A stretch of 64,000 nucleotides of DNA from CAVXTT01 sp963764685 (GCA_963764685.1 CAVXTT010000019.1:124001-188000); one strand, 5' to 3'; positions 16,727 through 26,640 are shown, counted from the first letter of the stretch. Notes: generated by a model from the letters alone, not told the origin. Program-made: numbers and translations.

Positions 16727-17941
16727 TCAGACTTCTACGCTGTTCTTTTGAACTTTCTTATAAAACTCCCCGATATTCTTATATGCCTTCTCCAGTATCT
16801 TCTCATTCGGGAGGAATACTACACGGAAATGCTGTGTGCCCGGAACCTGTCCGAAGCCGCTGCCCGGGACAATTACTACTCCCGTTTCTTTTATAAGCTC
16901 TGCAACAAAGACTGCATCCGGCTGGTCAGTATGCAGGCGCGGGAAAGCATAGAATGCTCCTTCCGGTTTTACACAGGAGATACCGGGAATTGCATTAAGC
17001 ATATTGACTGTTATATCTCTTCTTCGGGTAAGCTTTTCCATAGCAGTCTTCAGGTGTGACTGATCCCCTTCGAGGGCAGGCTTTATTGAATACTGCTCGG
17101 GATGGTTTGCTGAGAGGCGTGCCCTTAAGATCTTATTTATGGCTTCAATATAATTTGAGAGGATATTCTTTTGTCCGCTTATTATCCCCCACCCTATACG
17201 GAATCCCGGAACCATATAGTTCTTTGATAATCCGCCGAAGGTAACAACTGATACATCCTTATTCATTGAAGCAATTGATATATGTTTCTTCCCGTCGAAC
17301 AAAAGCTTATCATAAATTTCATCGGCAAAGATCACCAGGTTATGCTCCAGTGCCAGATCAACTATCTGCTGAAGTATTTCAATTGTATATAAGGATCCTG
17401 TAGGGTTATTCGGATTTATTAAGATTATTCCTTTTGTCTTGCTGTTGATCTTGCTCTTTATATCCTGGATATCAGGCTGCCATCCGTTTGCTTCATCAAG
17501 GTAGTAGGGATTTTCCATCGACTGCAGCTTGCTCGCAATGGCTGTATAAAGAGGGTAACCCGGTGTAGGAGTTAATACATTCTCTCCGTCGTTGACAAGT
17601 GCAGTAAGGCAGATCTCTATTGCCTCGCTTGCACCCGTAGTAACAAAGATATCGAGAATATTGTGAATGCCCTTTCTATGTGCCTCCCCTTCTATTGCCT
17701 GAACCGCTTCGCTTATTCCTGATGAGGGGGCATAGCCGTTCTTATTTGCAAGCATTGCCTGGTAAGTTGTTTCAACTATATGTTTTGGAGGAGCAAAATC
17801 AAACTGGTTAGGATCGCCGATATTAAGGTAAAGCATTTCCTTCCCTGTGGCGGCTGTTTTATTTGCAAGTACAACTATATCTCTTACTGCATAAGTAATA
17901 TTATTAGTTCTTACGGCAGGCTTTATTTCTTTAAGGGACAT
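16727..17941 (-). CDS. PLP-dependent class I aminotransferase (alanine/aspartate type)
   Basis: A 404-residue cytoplasmic fold-type I aminotransferase. Lys240 in FGGLSKNYMVPGFRIGWG is the residue that binds pyridoxal phosphate, and Arg248 shortly after is the usual phosphate contact. INPNNPTGSLY (about 174-184) and IFADEIYDKL (about 204-213) are the family's cofactor-binding motifs. The SKNYMVPGFRIGW pattern resembles AlaT-type alanine transaminases and related archaeal aminotransferases more than AspC, so transfer between alanine and 2-oxoglutarate is the best guess. Substrate cannot be fixed from sequence. It stands alone, convergent with the preceding T9SS gene. Confidence 0.9.
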   Translation of the reverse strand: MSLKEIKPAVRTNNITYAVRDIVVLANKTAATGKEMLYLNIGDPNQFDFAPPKHIVETTYQAMLANKNGYAPSSGISEAVQAIEGEAHRKGIHNILDIFVTTGASEAIEICLTALVNDGENVLTPTPGYPLYTAIASKLQSMENPYYLDEANGWQPDIQDIKSKINSKTKGIILINPNNPTGSLYTIEILQQIVDLALEHNLVIFADEIYDKLLFDGKKHISIASMNKDVSVVTFGGLSKNYMVPGFRIGWGIISGQKNILSNYIEAINKILRARLSANHPEQYSIKPALEGDQSHLKTAMEKLTRRRDITVNMLNAIPGISCVKPEGAFYAFPRLHTDQPDAVFVAELIKETGVVIVPGSGFGQVPGTQHFRVVFLPNEKILEKAYKNIGEFYKKVQKNSVEV

Positions 17942-18026
17942 TTAATTCTCCGGAAAAATATTTCATTCTGTTAATGAAAATTAGTCCTTTAACTCTAGAC
18001 TATCAATTCAAAATGGATGGATGGCG

Positions 18027-18707
18027 CTACCGGTTAACATAAAATTTCTTTGATCCCGGGTAGTTCTTATAAAGAAAGAGAACTAACCCGGCAATTAGCA
18101 TAACTTCACCTGAGAAGAATATCCCCCAATGATAATCCGGATTAGATACTTCATAAAGATTTACTGCGGATACATTCCGGAAAAACGAAATAAGTATAAT
18201 AACACAGCCAATAATTACTAACAAAAGATGCTTCTTATCTGCCTTAAGATTATTGCCAGTGCCCTGATAATGCAGACTTAACACGGCAGCAATGATCATT
18301 GTAACCGAAACGATGATTGGTGCAAGAACAGGTCCTATCCAGGGAACAGGGATCAAGAAAAGAATATCATTTTCTAACCAGGAAGCCGGCCAATCCAGAA
18401 ATATCTTAAGCCATACGTAATAGAAAATATCCCATATGCCGAAACAAAAGATGAAATAGAAAAATCTCTCCAGACGGTTCCTCCCGGCTAAATTACCTAT
18501 CACAACCAGCATTACTATTGTTGCTAATTCCCTCCCCAATTCAATAATGGATGTAGTTACAGGCATTTCAACCAGCGGGAAATGAAAACCCTGCGGATAA
18601 AAAAGCATTCTCAAATAAACTACCACCGCTGATTCAACATAAGCCATAGCTATGCTGAAAACAGCAAGTAAGATGAATTTCCTTATTGGTGATCCTGGCA
18701 CAATCAA
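18027..18707 (-). CDS. Predicted membrane protein, unknown function
   Basis: A 226-residue integral membrane protein with about six hydrophobic helices (near 10-30, 55-75, 85-100, 122-145, 163-178 and 195-215). There is a conserved-looking RNRLERFFYFIFCFGIWD segment between helices two and three. I recognise no family motif. It has no signal peptidase site and no catalytic signature. It is a single gene, with a spacer of 265 bp on its upstream side holding a hairpin. It could be a small polytopic membrane protein conserved in related genomes, but nothing in the context suggests a role. Confidence 0.75.
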   Translation of the reverse strand: MIVPGSPIRKFILLAVFSIAMAYVESAVVVYLRMLFYPQGFHFPLVEMPVTTSIIELGRELATIVMLVVIGNLAGRNRLERFFYFIFCFGIWDIFYYVWLKIFLDWPASWLENDILFLIPVPWIGPVLAPIIVSVTMIIAAVLSLHYQGTGNNLKADKKHLLLVIIGCVIILISFFRNVSAVNLYEVSNPDYHWGIFFSGEVMLIAGLVLFLYKNYPGSKKFYVNR

Positions 18708-18869
18708 TTTTCTGGTACCCTATAATTTTTAATTATCCAATTTATTGCAGGATTCTTTAAATTGAAATATTGAAATAGGCCGATCAGATTATTTCACCTG
18801 ACACTTTACAATGTCGTATTTGGGGGGAAGTCATTTCGTTGCATTATTACAGGAAAAGGATTCCAGCAG

Positions 18870-18905
18870 CTAATATTTTTAGGGAACGCACACTGAGCGT
18901 TCCCT
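18870..18905. repeat. Hairpin repeat GGGAACGC...GCGTTCCC
   Basis: AGGGAACGC and GCGTTCCCT pair around a seven-base loop (CACTGAG-like) at about 18879-18904. There is no T run on either strand in the position needed for termination, so I treat it as a dispersed palindromic repeat, not a terminator. Confidence 0.5.
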
Positions 18906-18931
18906 ACTCAAATTTTACCTATCTGCATCAG

Positions 18932-18968
18932 CACTATCGTACCATCGTACTTATCGTACCATCGTACT
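18932..18968 (-). repeat. Octamer array GTACGATG behind the 18973 gene
   Basis: Four units of ATCGTACC/ATCGTACT. In gene sense it reads GTACGATGGTACGATAAG and begins five bases after the TAA stop of the T9SS gene. The array at 20489-20552 on the other side of that gene is its reverse complement. Confidence 0.88.
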
Positions 18969-18972
18969 AATA

Positions 18973-20393
18973 TTACTTCATCAGCAGCATTTTTCTGCTG
19001 AGTGACAGACCTCCTGAATTTAATCTTACTATATATATTCCCGATGCAAGATCACCTGCATCAAAAAGGACCTCATATTCACCCCCGTATTTATATTCAT
19101 TCACCAGGGTCTTTATTTCATTTCCAAGCACATCATATACTTTCAATAATACCTGGCTGCCGGAAGGTACAATGTATCTTATCTTAGTTGCCGGGTTAAA
19201 AGGATTCGGGTAATTCTGAGAGAGTGCATATCCCTCTGCGGAAGAATAGTCATTAACACCCTCAAGTGATACTAAGAAACGTTTGCCGAATAATTGCGTT
19301 GTTCCGTTTATACTGTCTTCCCAGACTGAGTAATACACAAGATTAGGAATCAGGATTGCAAATGGAGCTATTACAGGATCGGGATTAATTGTTTTAATAG
19401 GATGGGTCTCAAATTCATACCCATTTATAGGATCCCTGATGAATAAAGAATCATCCTTCTCAAGCTTGTATACCAGCTCTCCTAGGTAATCGTCTGACAG
19501 ATCATTTGTTATTGCTGCATAAGGGTTAACATCCAGCTCTGATTTATTTCCTGTAATTTCCGGTTGCAGTGTTTGTTCATCTCCGTTGTCTGAAGCCTTG
19601 TAAAAAATCTGTCTATTTCCGTTCACCTCTTTTTCATAAAATAAGTAAGGATCATAATTATAACCCATAAACAGCGGATGAGCAAAATTCCCTGAATCTG
19701 AGACTACAATCGGCGGTGTCCAGCCGGTATCAGAAGCAGTATACTTATATACCAGTCTTGATCCGTACGAGGTTTGTTCTGTTGTTGCGATACGAAATGT
19801 TGTCGGCCATAGCGGGGAGTAGAAACCGGAATAAAAATTATTCTGTCCAAACTGATCACCTGAAAAAACAGTTTCCTGGGATACCAGCCCATCCTTAAAT
19901 CGAAGCAGCAGGATCTTATTTCCCTGCCTGCAGACAAGATATACTGTATCAACGGCCCAGGTTCTTCCAACAAACTGCGGCTCTTCCTCATCCTCTGCTG
20001 TTGCCAGAAGTTCAATAGGATCAGTCCACCCCTCTAAAGTCCTTTGCCGGTATACTATATCCCAGTTTCCATTTTTATTTGTTTGATAGAAAACAATCGG
20101 GTAGGGATAAAATTCAACTGGCTAAGGGATTAATATTTTTATACTGATCATCAGTAACAGGCGGAAATATATAAAAGCTATCTGTAAGTACTTCATATAC
20201 TCTGCAGTGTATGTTTACAGAATCACCGCTATGTACTTCATAAAATAGGAGGGAATCCCGGGATGAAAATGATGTTTTAACGTAATTGGCATTCTTCACA
20301 TCTGAATCGTAAAATGTAATCTGCTTAACCTGGCCTGAACAGATTCAATGTGAAAAAGAGAGGAAGTAAAACTATGAACTTTCCTTGGCACAT
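18973..20393 (-). pseudogene. T9SS cargo gene broken by two frameshifts
   Basis: Read through, this is one secreted protein of about 470 residues. An ATG at 20391-20393 opens a signal peptide (MCQGKFIVLLPLFF...). The frame breaks near 20330-20340, continues as QVKQITFYDSDVKNANYV to about 20120, breaks again, and then runs unbroken to 18973. The product has repeated WTDPIEL / WTPPIVV motifs with Y-F strands typical of a beta-propeller. A complete sorting domain follows (QNYPNPFNPATKIRY ... LSRKMLLMK). The span is 3n+2. All residues in the three pieces read as normal protein, so loss of function is recent or the shifts are sequence errors. It is bracketed by inverted GTACGATG arrays. Confidence 0.75.
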
Positions 20394-20488
20394 ATGACTT
20401 CCTTTTTTTAGTTGACATTCCCCGAACTGTAAAATAAAAGCTGGTGAATTGTATATTATTCAGGAATGAAAATCAAGAACGGGAGGAA

Positions 20489-20552
20489 GTACGATGGTAC
20501 GATAGTTCGATGGTAAGATGGTTCGATGGTACGATAGTTCGATGGTACGATG
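20489..20552 (+). repeat. Octamer array GTWCGATR upstream of the broken T9SS gene
   Basis: Eight units: GTACGATG, GTACGATA, GTTCGATG, GTAAGATG, GTTCGATG, GTACGATA, GTTCGATG and GTACGATG. Together with 18932-18968 it forms an inverted bracket around the gene 18973-20393. Confidence 0.9.
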
Positions 20553-21435
20553 GTGAAGTATCAAAATTTACCATATAGGAAACATAGGCATATAGAAGTT
20601 AGAGACCTATGAAGGAGATTGCTTCTTCGAGGACGCCTGCTAATGACGCCTTATCGCAAGGCCGGTCACTTCGACCTGTCCCTTCGGGATACATTTTCTC
20701 GAAGACCTGCCTGCCGGCGGGCAGGCTCGAAAACACTCAGTGACCTTTCTTTCCCTTTCCTAAAGAATCCTAGCCCGGTGGCTGAGTGTTCCGAAGGAAT
20801 GTATCGAAGCCATAAGGGCGGGCAGTGAGAAAAATCATCATACTAGCCAGTGCCCTGACTATATTATGATAAAATTTCTTCATTGGAGATTCATTATCCA
20901 TTAAGCCGATTACTTCCTCGATTACTCCCTCCCCCCTTATTTAGATTCCAGCAAAAAAAATCTTCCTTACCAATTATGAATTATTTGGTGCCCGGACAGT
21001 GCGCGGCCTATGCGCGGACAGTGCCCGGCCAAAACCGGCCTGATTTGCCCGTATCTTGCCTGGTCATACTTTCTTCACTACCGGCACATTGTCTTATCAT
21101 TTAAAAATTCAATAAAAATGCAGAAATTATTTAAATATAAGTTGATAATAGGGATGTCAGGGAACTGCGTTAAAGCTGAGAAATATTAATATTTTTGGCC
21201 TAAATATGGCAGGAATACGACTTTCAATCATCGCACTGAAGATTCGATAAACCTTCTTAGGGTTGATAACTGCGGGTTTCTATTAAATTTTCAATTTCAC
21301 AAGGTTGTAGGGTGGTCATGCCTGCTGATTATATACTGTGTTATAGTTAATTCCACAAAACGGGCGACCGGGAACTCTGTAATACCAAACGGGCGACCGG
21401 GGGGTCGCCCCTACTGCCTATACTGCACGATTTTT
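20553..21435. other. Gene-free stretch with palindromic repeats
   Basis: No convincing gene in about 880 bp. 20700-20735 contains CTGCCTGCCGGCGGGCAGG, a GC-rich palindrome. 20970-21030 holds two copies of CGGACAGTGC around GCGCGGCC. 21361-21413 holds two copies of a GGGCGACCGG word, the second forming the hairpin GGCGACCGGGGGGTCGCC. These look like dispersed extragenic palindromes. Open frames across 20619-20828 translate repeat sequence only. Confidence 0.55.
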
Positions 21436-21474
21436 ACCATCGTACCATCGTACCATACCATCGTACCATCGTAC
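21436..21474 (-). repeat. Octamer array GTACGATG behind rlmB
   Basis: About four and a half units of ACCATCGT with one short unit. In gene sense it begins five bases after the TAG stop of rlmB as GGTACGATGGTACGATGG. It is the third minus-strand gene in the first 22 kb with this word directly behind its stop. Confidence 0.9.
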
Positions 21475-21479
21475 CTGTA

Positions 21480-22207
21480 CTAATTTCTCCGCTGCCGTAA
21501 TACTTCAAATAGTATTACTCCTGCTGCCACGGATACATTAAGTGATTGTATCTTACCCCCCATCGGGATCTTTATGAGGGTATCGCAGAGGTCTGCGGTT
21601 AATCTCCTTATCCCTTTCTCTTCGTTCCCCATTACTATTGCTGCCGGTATTTTATAATCAACTGTTGTATAATCCACAGCATCTTCAAGTGAAGTTCCTA
21701 TTATCCAGAAGCCCTTCTCCTTAAGTTCCTTCAGAGCATTTGCAAGGTTATTAACACTGCACATTTTAATATGCTCTGTTGCACCGGCAGAGGTCTTAAC
21801 TACTGTCTCATTAACCGGCGCGCTGTTATGCTTCGTTATAATCACACCGTGCACACCTGTGCATTCTGCTGTTCTTAAGATTGCGCCGAGGTTATGGGTA
21901 TCCTGTATTGAATCCAGCACAAGCAGCAGGGATAAGTTTCCTTTTTTGCTTCAGCAGCAATCTCATCAAGCTCATAGAATTTGTGGGATAATTTTCTTGC
22001 AGCAATTCCCTGTGCATTAGCATCGCCGGTTATCTGTCTGAACCTATCGGCAGTAACCTCGCTGCACTTGATGCCCCTCTTTTTTGCGGCTACGCGTATC
22101 GCATCGATAATGCCTCCCCGCTGACCATAAAGTATATACACCTGCTCAAGCTGTTCGCCCGAGTTTACTGCTTCAAGTACAGGTTTTCTTCCGATGATTA
22201 AATTCAT
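21480..22207 (-). CDS. rlmB: 23S rRNA 2'-O-ribose methyltransferase RlmB/TrmH family, one frameshift
   Basis: SpoU/TrmH-family RNA methyltransferase, probably RlmB, which methylates G2251 of 23S rRNA. The N-terminal substrate-binding domain (MNLIIGRKPVLEAVNSG...) ends in a lost frame near 21938. The SPOUT domain continues in another frame with the knot motifs: NLGAILRTAECTGVHGVII, IVMGNEEKGIRR and IPMGGKIQSLNVSVAAGV. The span is 3n+2, and the junction lies at a run of A in the gene sense (GCAAAAAAGG): adding one A joins EAKKGNLSLLLVLDSIQD smoothly. Homopolymer sequencing error is therefore the first explanation. It lies 3 bp after the barrel protein gene and is probably co-transcribed with it. 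Confidence 0.9.
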
Positions 22208-22210
22208 AGC

Positions 22211-23347
22211 TTAGAAAATATCATAGCGGAGACCGATATTGTTTGACATAAACGTACGGCTGCCGTCCTGTTTCCTTATGCCGGAATTAACAGTAAAGTA
22301 GACCCTGTTCTCTAAATAATAAAGGAAGCTTAATGTAAAATCCGAATTGAGCTTTGTCTTTGCTGTCGGGAGAGCGAAAGCATTGAGATTATAACCCAGA
22401 AGCAGATTTATCCTGCTGCTCAGCTCATATACAAAATCTATCCCCACTCTTATGCCGGTATTCTTTATAAAAGTTGAGTCCATTGGTGAAAAGACATCGG
22501 CCCTTGTATTAAGCTGCATTCTCCACCCTATCGGTACGGAATACTGCGCACCGATGCTAAGGTTAGGATTGCCGGGAGTTGTTTTATCGGCTGTAGTAAC
22601 GGGGAAGAGCACCCCGAGACGAACATCCCAGCCGTAGTACCTGTCGTTAACCCGTTCGGTAGTACCCAGCAGCACTTCTCTTATCCTGATTGTACCCAGC
22701 GCGCTGAGATGATCCTCCTTGAGCATACCTGATTTCTCGATCTCAATAGAAATATCCTCTATCCATTTATGTTCGAACAGATCGGGATAAAGTGTAGCAT
22801 ACTCATCTTCCCTCTCGATTATATCCGCCATTTTAAGCATTGTTTCCTTGGGGAGATATCCGCTGATAATGCTGTCGCTTAAAAGGTGATCTTCTATCCT
22901 TACAGCTTTGGCAAGTGCGGTAGCATCGATATACCTGCCGTACCCGAAGCCGCTGGTAAGATCGGAGGCAACCTGTCTGTACGTATTCAGGTGAATAACA
23001 TTTACCGTAGCAAAGGCAAACCAGTTTCGCTGTTCCCACACATATTTAGAGAAGCTTCCGTTGAAACGTACATCGTGGGTATAAGCTGCGAATGTTTTAG
23101 TGCCTGCAGCATCCACATTTATAAACCAGGCAAGCGGGAGCGACGAATAAAAGGAACGGAATATCGCACTCCCGAATGCAGTATTGGAGCTTACGCTGTC
23201 GCCCGACTGGCTCCAGTTCCACGCGGCATTAAGCTTCAGGTTCTGCGCCTTGCTGATGGGTATCTGGTAATCGCGAACATCAACATTCTGAGCAGGGGCT
23301 GCAGCAGAAAGGAGTATTATAATAGATAGAAGGAATTTTAATTTCAA
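22211..23347 (-). CDS. Outer-membrane beta-barrel protein, unknown function
   Basis: A 378-residue exported protein with a clear signal peptide (about 1-19, ending AAPAQ). It then has alternating hydrophobic/polar strands and a terminal phenylalanine (NIGLRYDIF), the usual C-terminal signature of an outer-membrane barrel. There are aromatic pairs (YYGWDVRLGVLFPV, YFTVNSGIRKQDG) at strand ends. It has no T9SS sorting domain and no plug or POTRA domain, so it is more likely a small barrel of about 12-16 strands than a TonB receptor. The substrate is unknown. It precedes rlmB by 3 bp in the same direction. Confidence 0.7.
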   Translation of the reverse strand: MKLKFLLSIIILLSAAAPAQNVDVRDYQIPISKAQNLKLNAAWNWSQSGDSVSSNTAFGSAIFRSFYSSLPLAWFINVDAAGTKTFAAYTHDVRFNGSFSKYVWEQRNWFAFATVNVIHLNTYRQVASDLTSGFGYGRYIDATALAKAVRIEDHLLSDSIISGYLPKETMLKMADIIEREDEYATLYPDLFEHKWIEDISIEIEKSGMLKEDHLSALGTIRIREVLLGTTERVNDRYYGWDVRLGVLFPVTTADKTTPGNPNLSIGAQYSVPIGWRMQLNTRADVFSPMDSTFIKNTGIRVGIDFVYELSSRINLLLGYNLNAFALPTAKTKLNSDFTLSFLYYLENRVYFTVNSGIRKQDGSRTFMSNNIGLRYDIF

Positions 23348-23666
23348 TATCTTCTCAGCTAAATTTTTTATTGCAAAGTTAGTGATTACAGGGATAATTG
23401 GCTATATGTCGATGGGGATCAGTACGATGGTACGATAATGGAATGTACGGACAGGCCGATCAAAGAACCCATCTGCCAATGATTACGAAGCAGCCTGTCC
23501 TATTTGCCGATATTACTAAGCGGCCTGTCCCTGGTCAACCCGAAGAGCATATCTATTTACTTCATCAGGATCACACTCTTAGCTTCAATTGCCTTATACT
23601 TTTCCCCGGGGTGGACTTCGTATTATGCAAAAACTTAGTGAAAATTTCTATTTCTGATTTCTAATG
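23348..23666. other. Gene-free spacer with a short GTACGATG array
   Basis: 319 bp between two minus-strand genes. It has two to three units of GTACGATG/GTACGATA at 23413-23430 and two CGGCCTGTCC/CAGCCTGTCC words further on. No coding frame has a recognisable product. Confidence 0.5.
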
Positions 23667-24215
23667 TCAACCCTGCGGTCTGACCAATGATTTATATTTC
23701 CAGTTAAAGAAAAACAGCAGACCAATCAAAAAGAGGGGCCCGGCGATCAGAAAATATACTCCAATTGATAATTTAGCTGCTGTTATAATTATATATACTA
23801 TAGCTAAAACAATAAAGAGAACAGCTCCGATCCATTCTCTTTTCCAGGAGATTATTAATATTGCTGCCATTAAAAACGAAGGGATGAGATGCATAATGAG
23901 TGCCAGAGCTGTTTCCCAGAATCCCTTAGAGTTCTCAAAAACATCTAAGGCGAACAGGCTGGTAAAAAATACAAACACAATGCAGAGTAATCTGGGTGCC
24001 CAGTAAAGTAATTTAATTCCCAAACTTAGATTTTTCGATTTACCGGCACGAAAAAAAATGCCAAAGAAGAAAATAAAGGCCCCGGCAAGGAATAAAGTTA
24101 TTGCAGGAAGATTATCGGTTAATCCTATTACCAATGCAGCAGCAATAAAAACAATTCCTGTCAGAATAAGAATTATTCTTGTTTTATAACTACGGGATTC
24201 TTTAAGAGTTTCCAT
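23667..24215 (-). CDS. Predicted membrane protein, unknown function
   Basis: A 182-residue polytopic membrane protein with about six short hydrophobic helices, the first at about 13-33 (ILILTGIVFIAAALVIG). An internal GKSKNLSLG-type basic loop joins helices two and three. There is no recognisable catalytic or transport motif. The N-terminus METLKESRSYKTR is basic, predicting a cytoplasmic N-terminus. It is separated by about 200 bp from a second small membrane protein gene on the same strand. The two may be related in role, but nothing in the sequence says what that is. Confidence 0.72.
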   Translation of the reverse strand: METLKESRSYKTRIILILTGIVFIAAALVIGLTDNLPAITLFLAGAFIFFFGIFFRAGKSKNLSLGIKLLYWAPRLLCIVFVFFTSLFALDVFENSKGFWETALALIMHLIPSFLMAAILIISWKREWIGAVLFIVLAIVYIIITAAKLSIGVYFLIAGPLFLIGLLFFFNWKYKSLVRPQG

Positions 24216-24415
24216 ACTTTACCTCATTGAATTGGATTATTTGCTTTTAATATATTATCGCCATTTCATTTTAATCTTAAAACGAGCCAAAGGTGGAACA
24301 AAACATTAACGAACATTTCTGCTTAGATTATTTTATAAGAACCATTTCCACTCCGTGCTTCGCTACTAATTCACAAATTCAGATCTCGTTTATGCCGGGA
24401 TCTCTTAATATTCTG

Positions 24416-24799
24416 CTAAGCTTTAGTCAGAGACGGTTTGAAAAGGAAATAACCAAAACCTATAGTAAAGAACAAATAAATAAAAGCTACGGCCCAGCCT
24501 AATGGATTAAGGATGCCTGCGATTATGGTTATCGTTGTTACAATAAAACCTATAAGGTCATAAACAAAAAGTGCTGCTATAATTGCTCTTCTTGCATCAG
24601 ACTCAGCTGCATCTTTCGCCAGCCAGCAAAGAAAGAGATTACCGAAAAGTGCGGCGCCATATTCTCTGGCCGTAAACATTCCTCCGTCACCAAGCGTAGT
24701 GCCGAAAATTGAAAATAATTTATCAGGTATCAGGAGCAATAAAACGCCAAAGCCAAGACAAACAATGGCTTTGATGATCATAAGGGATTTTAATTTCAC
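24416..24799 (-). CDS. Small four-helix membrane protein, unknown function
   Basis: A 127-residue protein with four predicted membrane helices (about 8-25, 45-65, 72-92 and 100-120). A polar FTAREYGAALFGN segment lies before the second helix. This length and helix arrangement, with a charged AREYG motif, resembles small DUF4345-like inner-membrane proteins, but I cannot confirm the family. The start ATG gives MKLKSLMIIKAIV. It is alone except for the membrane gene behind it. Confidence 0.7.
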   Translation of the reverse strand: MKLKSLMIIKAIVCLGFGVLLLLIPDKLFSIFGTTLGDGGMFTAREYGAALFGNLFLCWLAKDAAESDARRAIIAALFVYDLIGFIVTTITIIAGILNPLGWAVAFIYLFFTIGFGYFLFKPSLTKA

Positions 24800-25005
24800 A
24801 GCTTCACCTCATATATTTTTACTTATACCAGATGCTTCGGTAGAGTAATCAGGCGGGATATTTCGGAGGTTTTAGTACTTGGGACTCTTGCTCTATCGGA
24901 GTAGAGAAAATCTCTTCAGGAAGAAAGTAAAATTATTTGACTAAAGCAAGTAATAGCAAATAAAAACCCTCCTACCATCAGGCAGAAGGGTTTGACTCTA
25001 CTTTA

Positions 25006-25213
25006 TTAAAATCCTGATGCATTCCAATTTAATTCATAACTGCCTGCAGGTTTCTCTTCATCAACGAGAATCTCTATTTCATTACCGAGGACATCAAATA
25101 TCTTAATTGTTACATCTGCGTTTTCCGGAATGGAATAGCTTATCGTTGTTAAGGGATTAAAAGGATTAGGGTAATTCTGATTTAAGGAAAATGCATCTGT
25201 CGAACTATTTCCC
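25006..25213 (-). pseudogene. Orphan T9SS sorting-domain remnant
   Basis: The minus strand encodes only the front two thirds of a sorting domain: LNQNYPNPFNPLTTISYSIP, VTIKIFDVLGNEIEILVDEE and GSYELNWNASGF, then a stop. The terminal SGVYFYKL...KKMILLK part is missing. Upstream, where the cargo body should be, the GCCCACGGTTTCAACC array begins at once. It is therefore a truncated gene end whose body was lost or replaced by repeats. Confidence 0.8.
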
Positions 25214-25214
25214 C

Positions 25215-25375
25215 CAAGCCCACAGTTTCAACCCATATAGCCTACGGTTTCAACCATAGTCCAAAGTTTCAACCCTATAGCCCACGGTTTCAACCCTATA
25301 GCCCACGGTTTCATAGCCCACGGTTTCAACCGTGGGACCGATAGAAAGAAATATTACAACCGTTTTAACGGTTTA
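25215..25375. repeat. Array of GCCCACGGTTTCAACC units ending in a palindrome module
   Basis: Five or six degenerate units of about 21 bp (TAGCCCACGGTTTCAACCCTA) lead into CCCACGGTTTCAACCGTGGG, a palindrome at 25317-25336. A fixed spacer follows, then the second palindrome AACCGTTTTAACGGTT. The final 59 bp (25317-25375) are identical to 26885-26943. The units are half-copies of the palindrome, so this is not a CRISPR: there are no unique spacers. Confidence 0.85.
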
Positions 25376-25623
25376 CTCCTAACCCGTCCCGTCAGAATAA
25401 TGTTCACTGCCTTCAATTACATTCAATTTCAGCCATATGTAACATCTCTGCAACATCTGTAACATAATTGCAACCTTTTGAAACAATATTACAAGCAGAA
25501 GTATCACTGCTGCTATGTACCCCCTCCCATAATTTCCTTTATTAGCCACGGCTTTATATTCTTTTGTCAACAGCCTCTAAAGCTTTTAATAACATAATCT
25601 CTAATAATATTTAAGGAGTAGCT

Positions 25624-26589
25624 ATGAAAAAGTTCGTCTGTGTTTCTGTTTTCTTTTTGACCTCAGGTTTAATAGGATTCAGCCTGGGACAGTCTAATCC
25701 GTTTACAGTAAAACCGGGAAAGCCAACCCCCGTTCTGGACAAAGCGCTTAACGGTATCTTCAGGTACGATCAGGGCTTTTATCACACGCTGGGAACCGAC
25801 ACTTATGCACACGTATTGATTGCAGCAAGATTCCCTGTTTCGCTGACTTCCCAATATGCCGGGTATTATCTTAAAAGTATTCAATTATATATTACTGATC
25901 TCCCGGCAGCACTGATTCTAAAGGTATATTCAAGCGGTACGGATACCACTGCCGGTCTGGAAATCTATTCAAAGAACATTCGGGATATTACTAATCCAAA
26001 TTCATTTAACCTGTATACATTGGACCAGCCTGTGCTGATAAATGGAGGCGATATCTGGATCGGTTATGAAATAGTAATGACTTCAGGGCAGTATTCTATA
26101 GGTATGGATGACGGACCAGTAAACCCTAATGGCGACTGGTTATTGGATTTTACTGCCTGCCAATGCTGGTACCATCTTTCAGATTTTAATATCTTCAATA
26201 ACTGGGTGATCCGGGGATATGTAAATAAATTTTCTGCCGGGGAGGAATCATCAACCGATCAGTTATTAGGAGAGACACAATCTAAAGAAACAGCCGGGAC
26301 GGGGGGTAATGTCAGCTCTTTAAGCACCTATAAGCTTGAACAGAACTATCCCAATCCTTTCAATCCATCAACCACAATACAGTTCAGTCTGCCTGAAGAT
26401 GCACAGAATGTTAAGTTAATGATTTATAATTCCGTGGGAGAACGGGTGGCAGAGCTGGTAAATACAGGTCTGGCAGCAGGCACATACAGCTATTCCTGGA
26501 ACGCGGAAAAGTTATCAAGCGGTATCTACATATATCAGCTTGTTACAGATAATTTTGTATCAACAAAAAATATGATACTGCTCAAGTAG
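25624..26589 (+). CDS. T9SS cargo: small secreted protein
   Basis: A 321-residue secreted protein. An AAGGAG site stands 5 bp before the ATG, and the signal peptide ends near residue 23 (FSLGQ). Residues 30-205 form an uncharacterised beta-rich domain with YYLKSIQLYITDLPAALILK and PVLINGGDIWIGYEIVM. This pattern is common in surface proteins of this lineage, in which a fitted curve-like beta sandwich precedes a linker. A Ser/Gly/Thr-rich linker (about 208-238) and a complete sorting domain (QNYPNPFNPSTTIQFSLP ... TKNMILLK) follow. A good terminator is downstream. It is flanked on both sides by the same 59-bp palindrome module. Its role is unknown. Confidence 0.82.
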   Translation: MKKFVCVSVFFLTSGLIGFSLGQSNPFTVKPGKPTPVLDKALNGIFRYDQGFYHTLGTDTYAHVLIAARFPVSLTSQYAGYYLKSIQLYITDLPAALILKVYSSGTDTTAGLEIYSKNIRDITNPNSFNLYTLDQPVLINGGDIWIGYEIVMTSGQYSIGMDDGPVNPNGDWLLDFTACQCWYHLSDFNIFNNWVIRGYVNKFSAGEESSTDQLLGETQSKETAGTGGNVSSLSTYKLEQNYPNPFNPSTTIQFSLPEDAQNVKLMIYNSVGERVAELVNTGLAAGTYSYSWNAEKLSSGIYIYQLVTDNFVSTKNMILLK

Positions 26590-26602
26590 ATCAGGGTTTT
26601 AT

Positions 26603-26640
26603 GGAAGGCAGGTTTCCCGTGCCTGCCTTCCTTTTAATTT
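26603..26640 (+). terminator. Rho-independent terminator of the 25624 gene
   Basis: GGAAGGCAGG and CCTGCCTTCC form a perfect 10-bp stem with a nine-base loop, followed by TTTTAATTT, 13 bp after the stop codon. It is the clearest intrinsic terminator in the window. Confidence 0.9.

Noticed and set aside
18870..18905. Rho-independent terminator
   Set aside because: The stem is good but no T run follows it on either strand, and it lies 65-100 bp beyond the nearest gene end.
20619..20828. A short coding region in the 20.6 kb spacer
   Set aside because: It translates GC-rich palindromic repeats and has no protein-like pattern.
25379..25570. A 63-residue open frame with a hydrophobic stretch
   Set aside because: It lies in the leader of the 25624 gene, has no recognisable features and no ribosome binding site; chance cannot be excluded.
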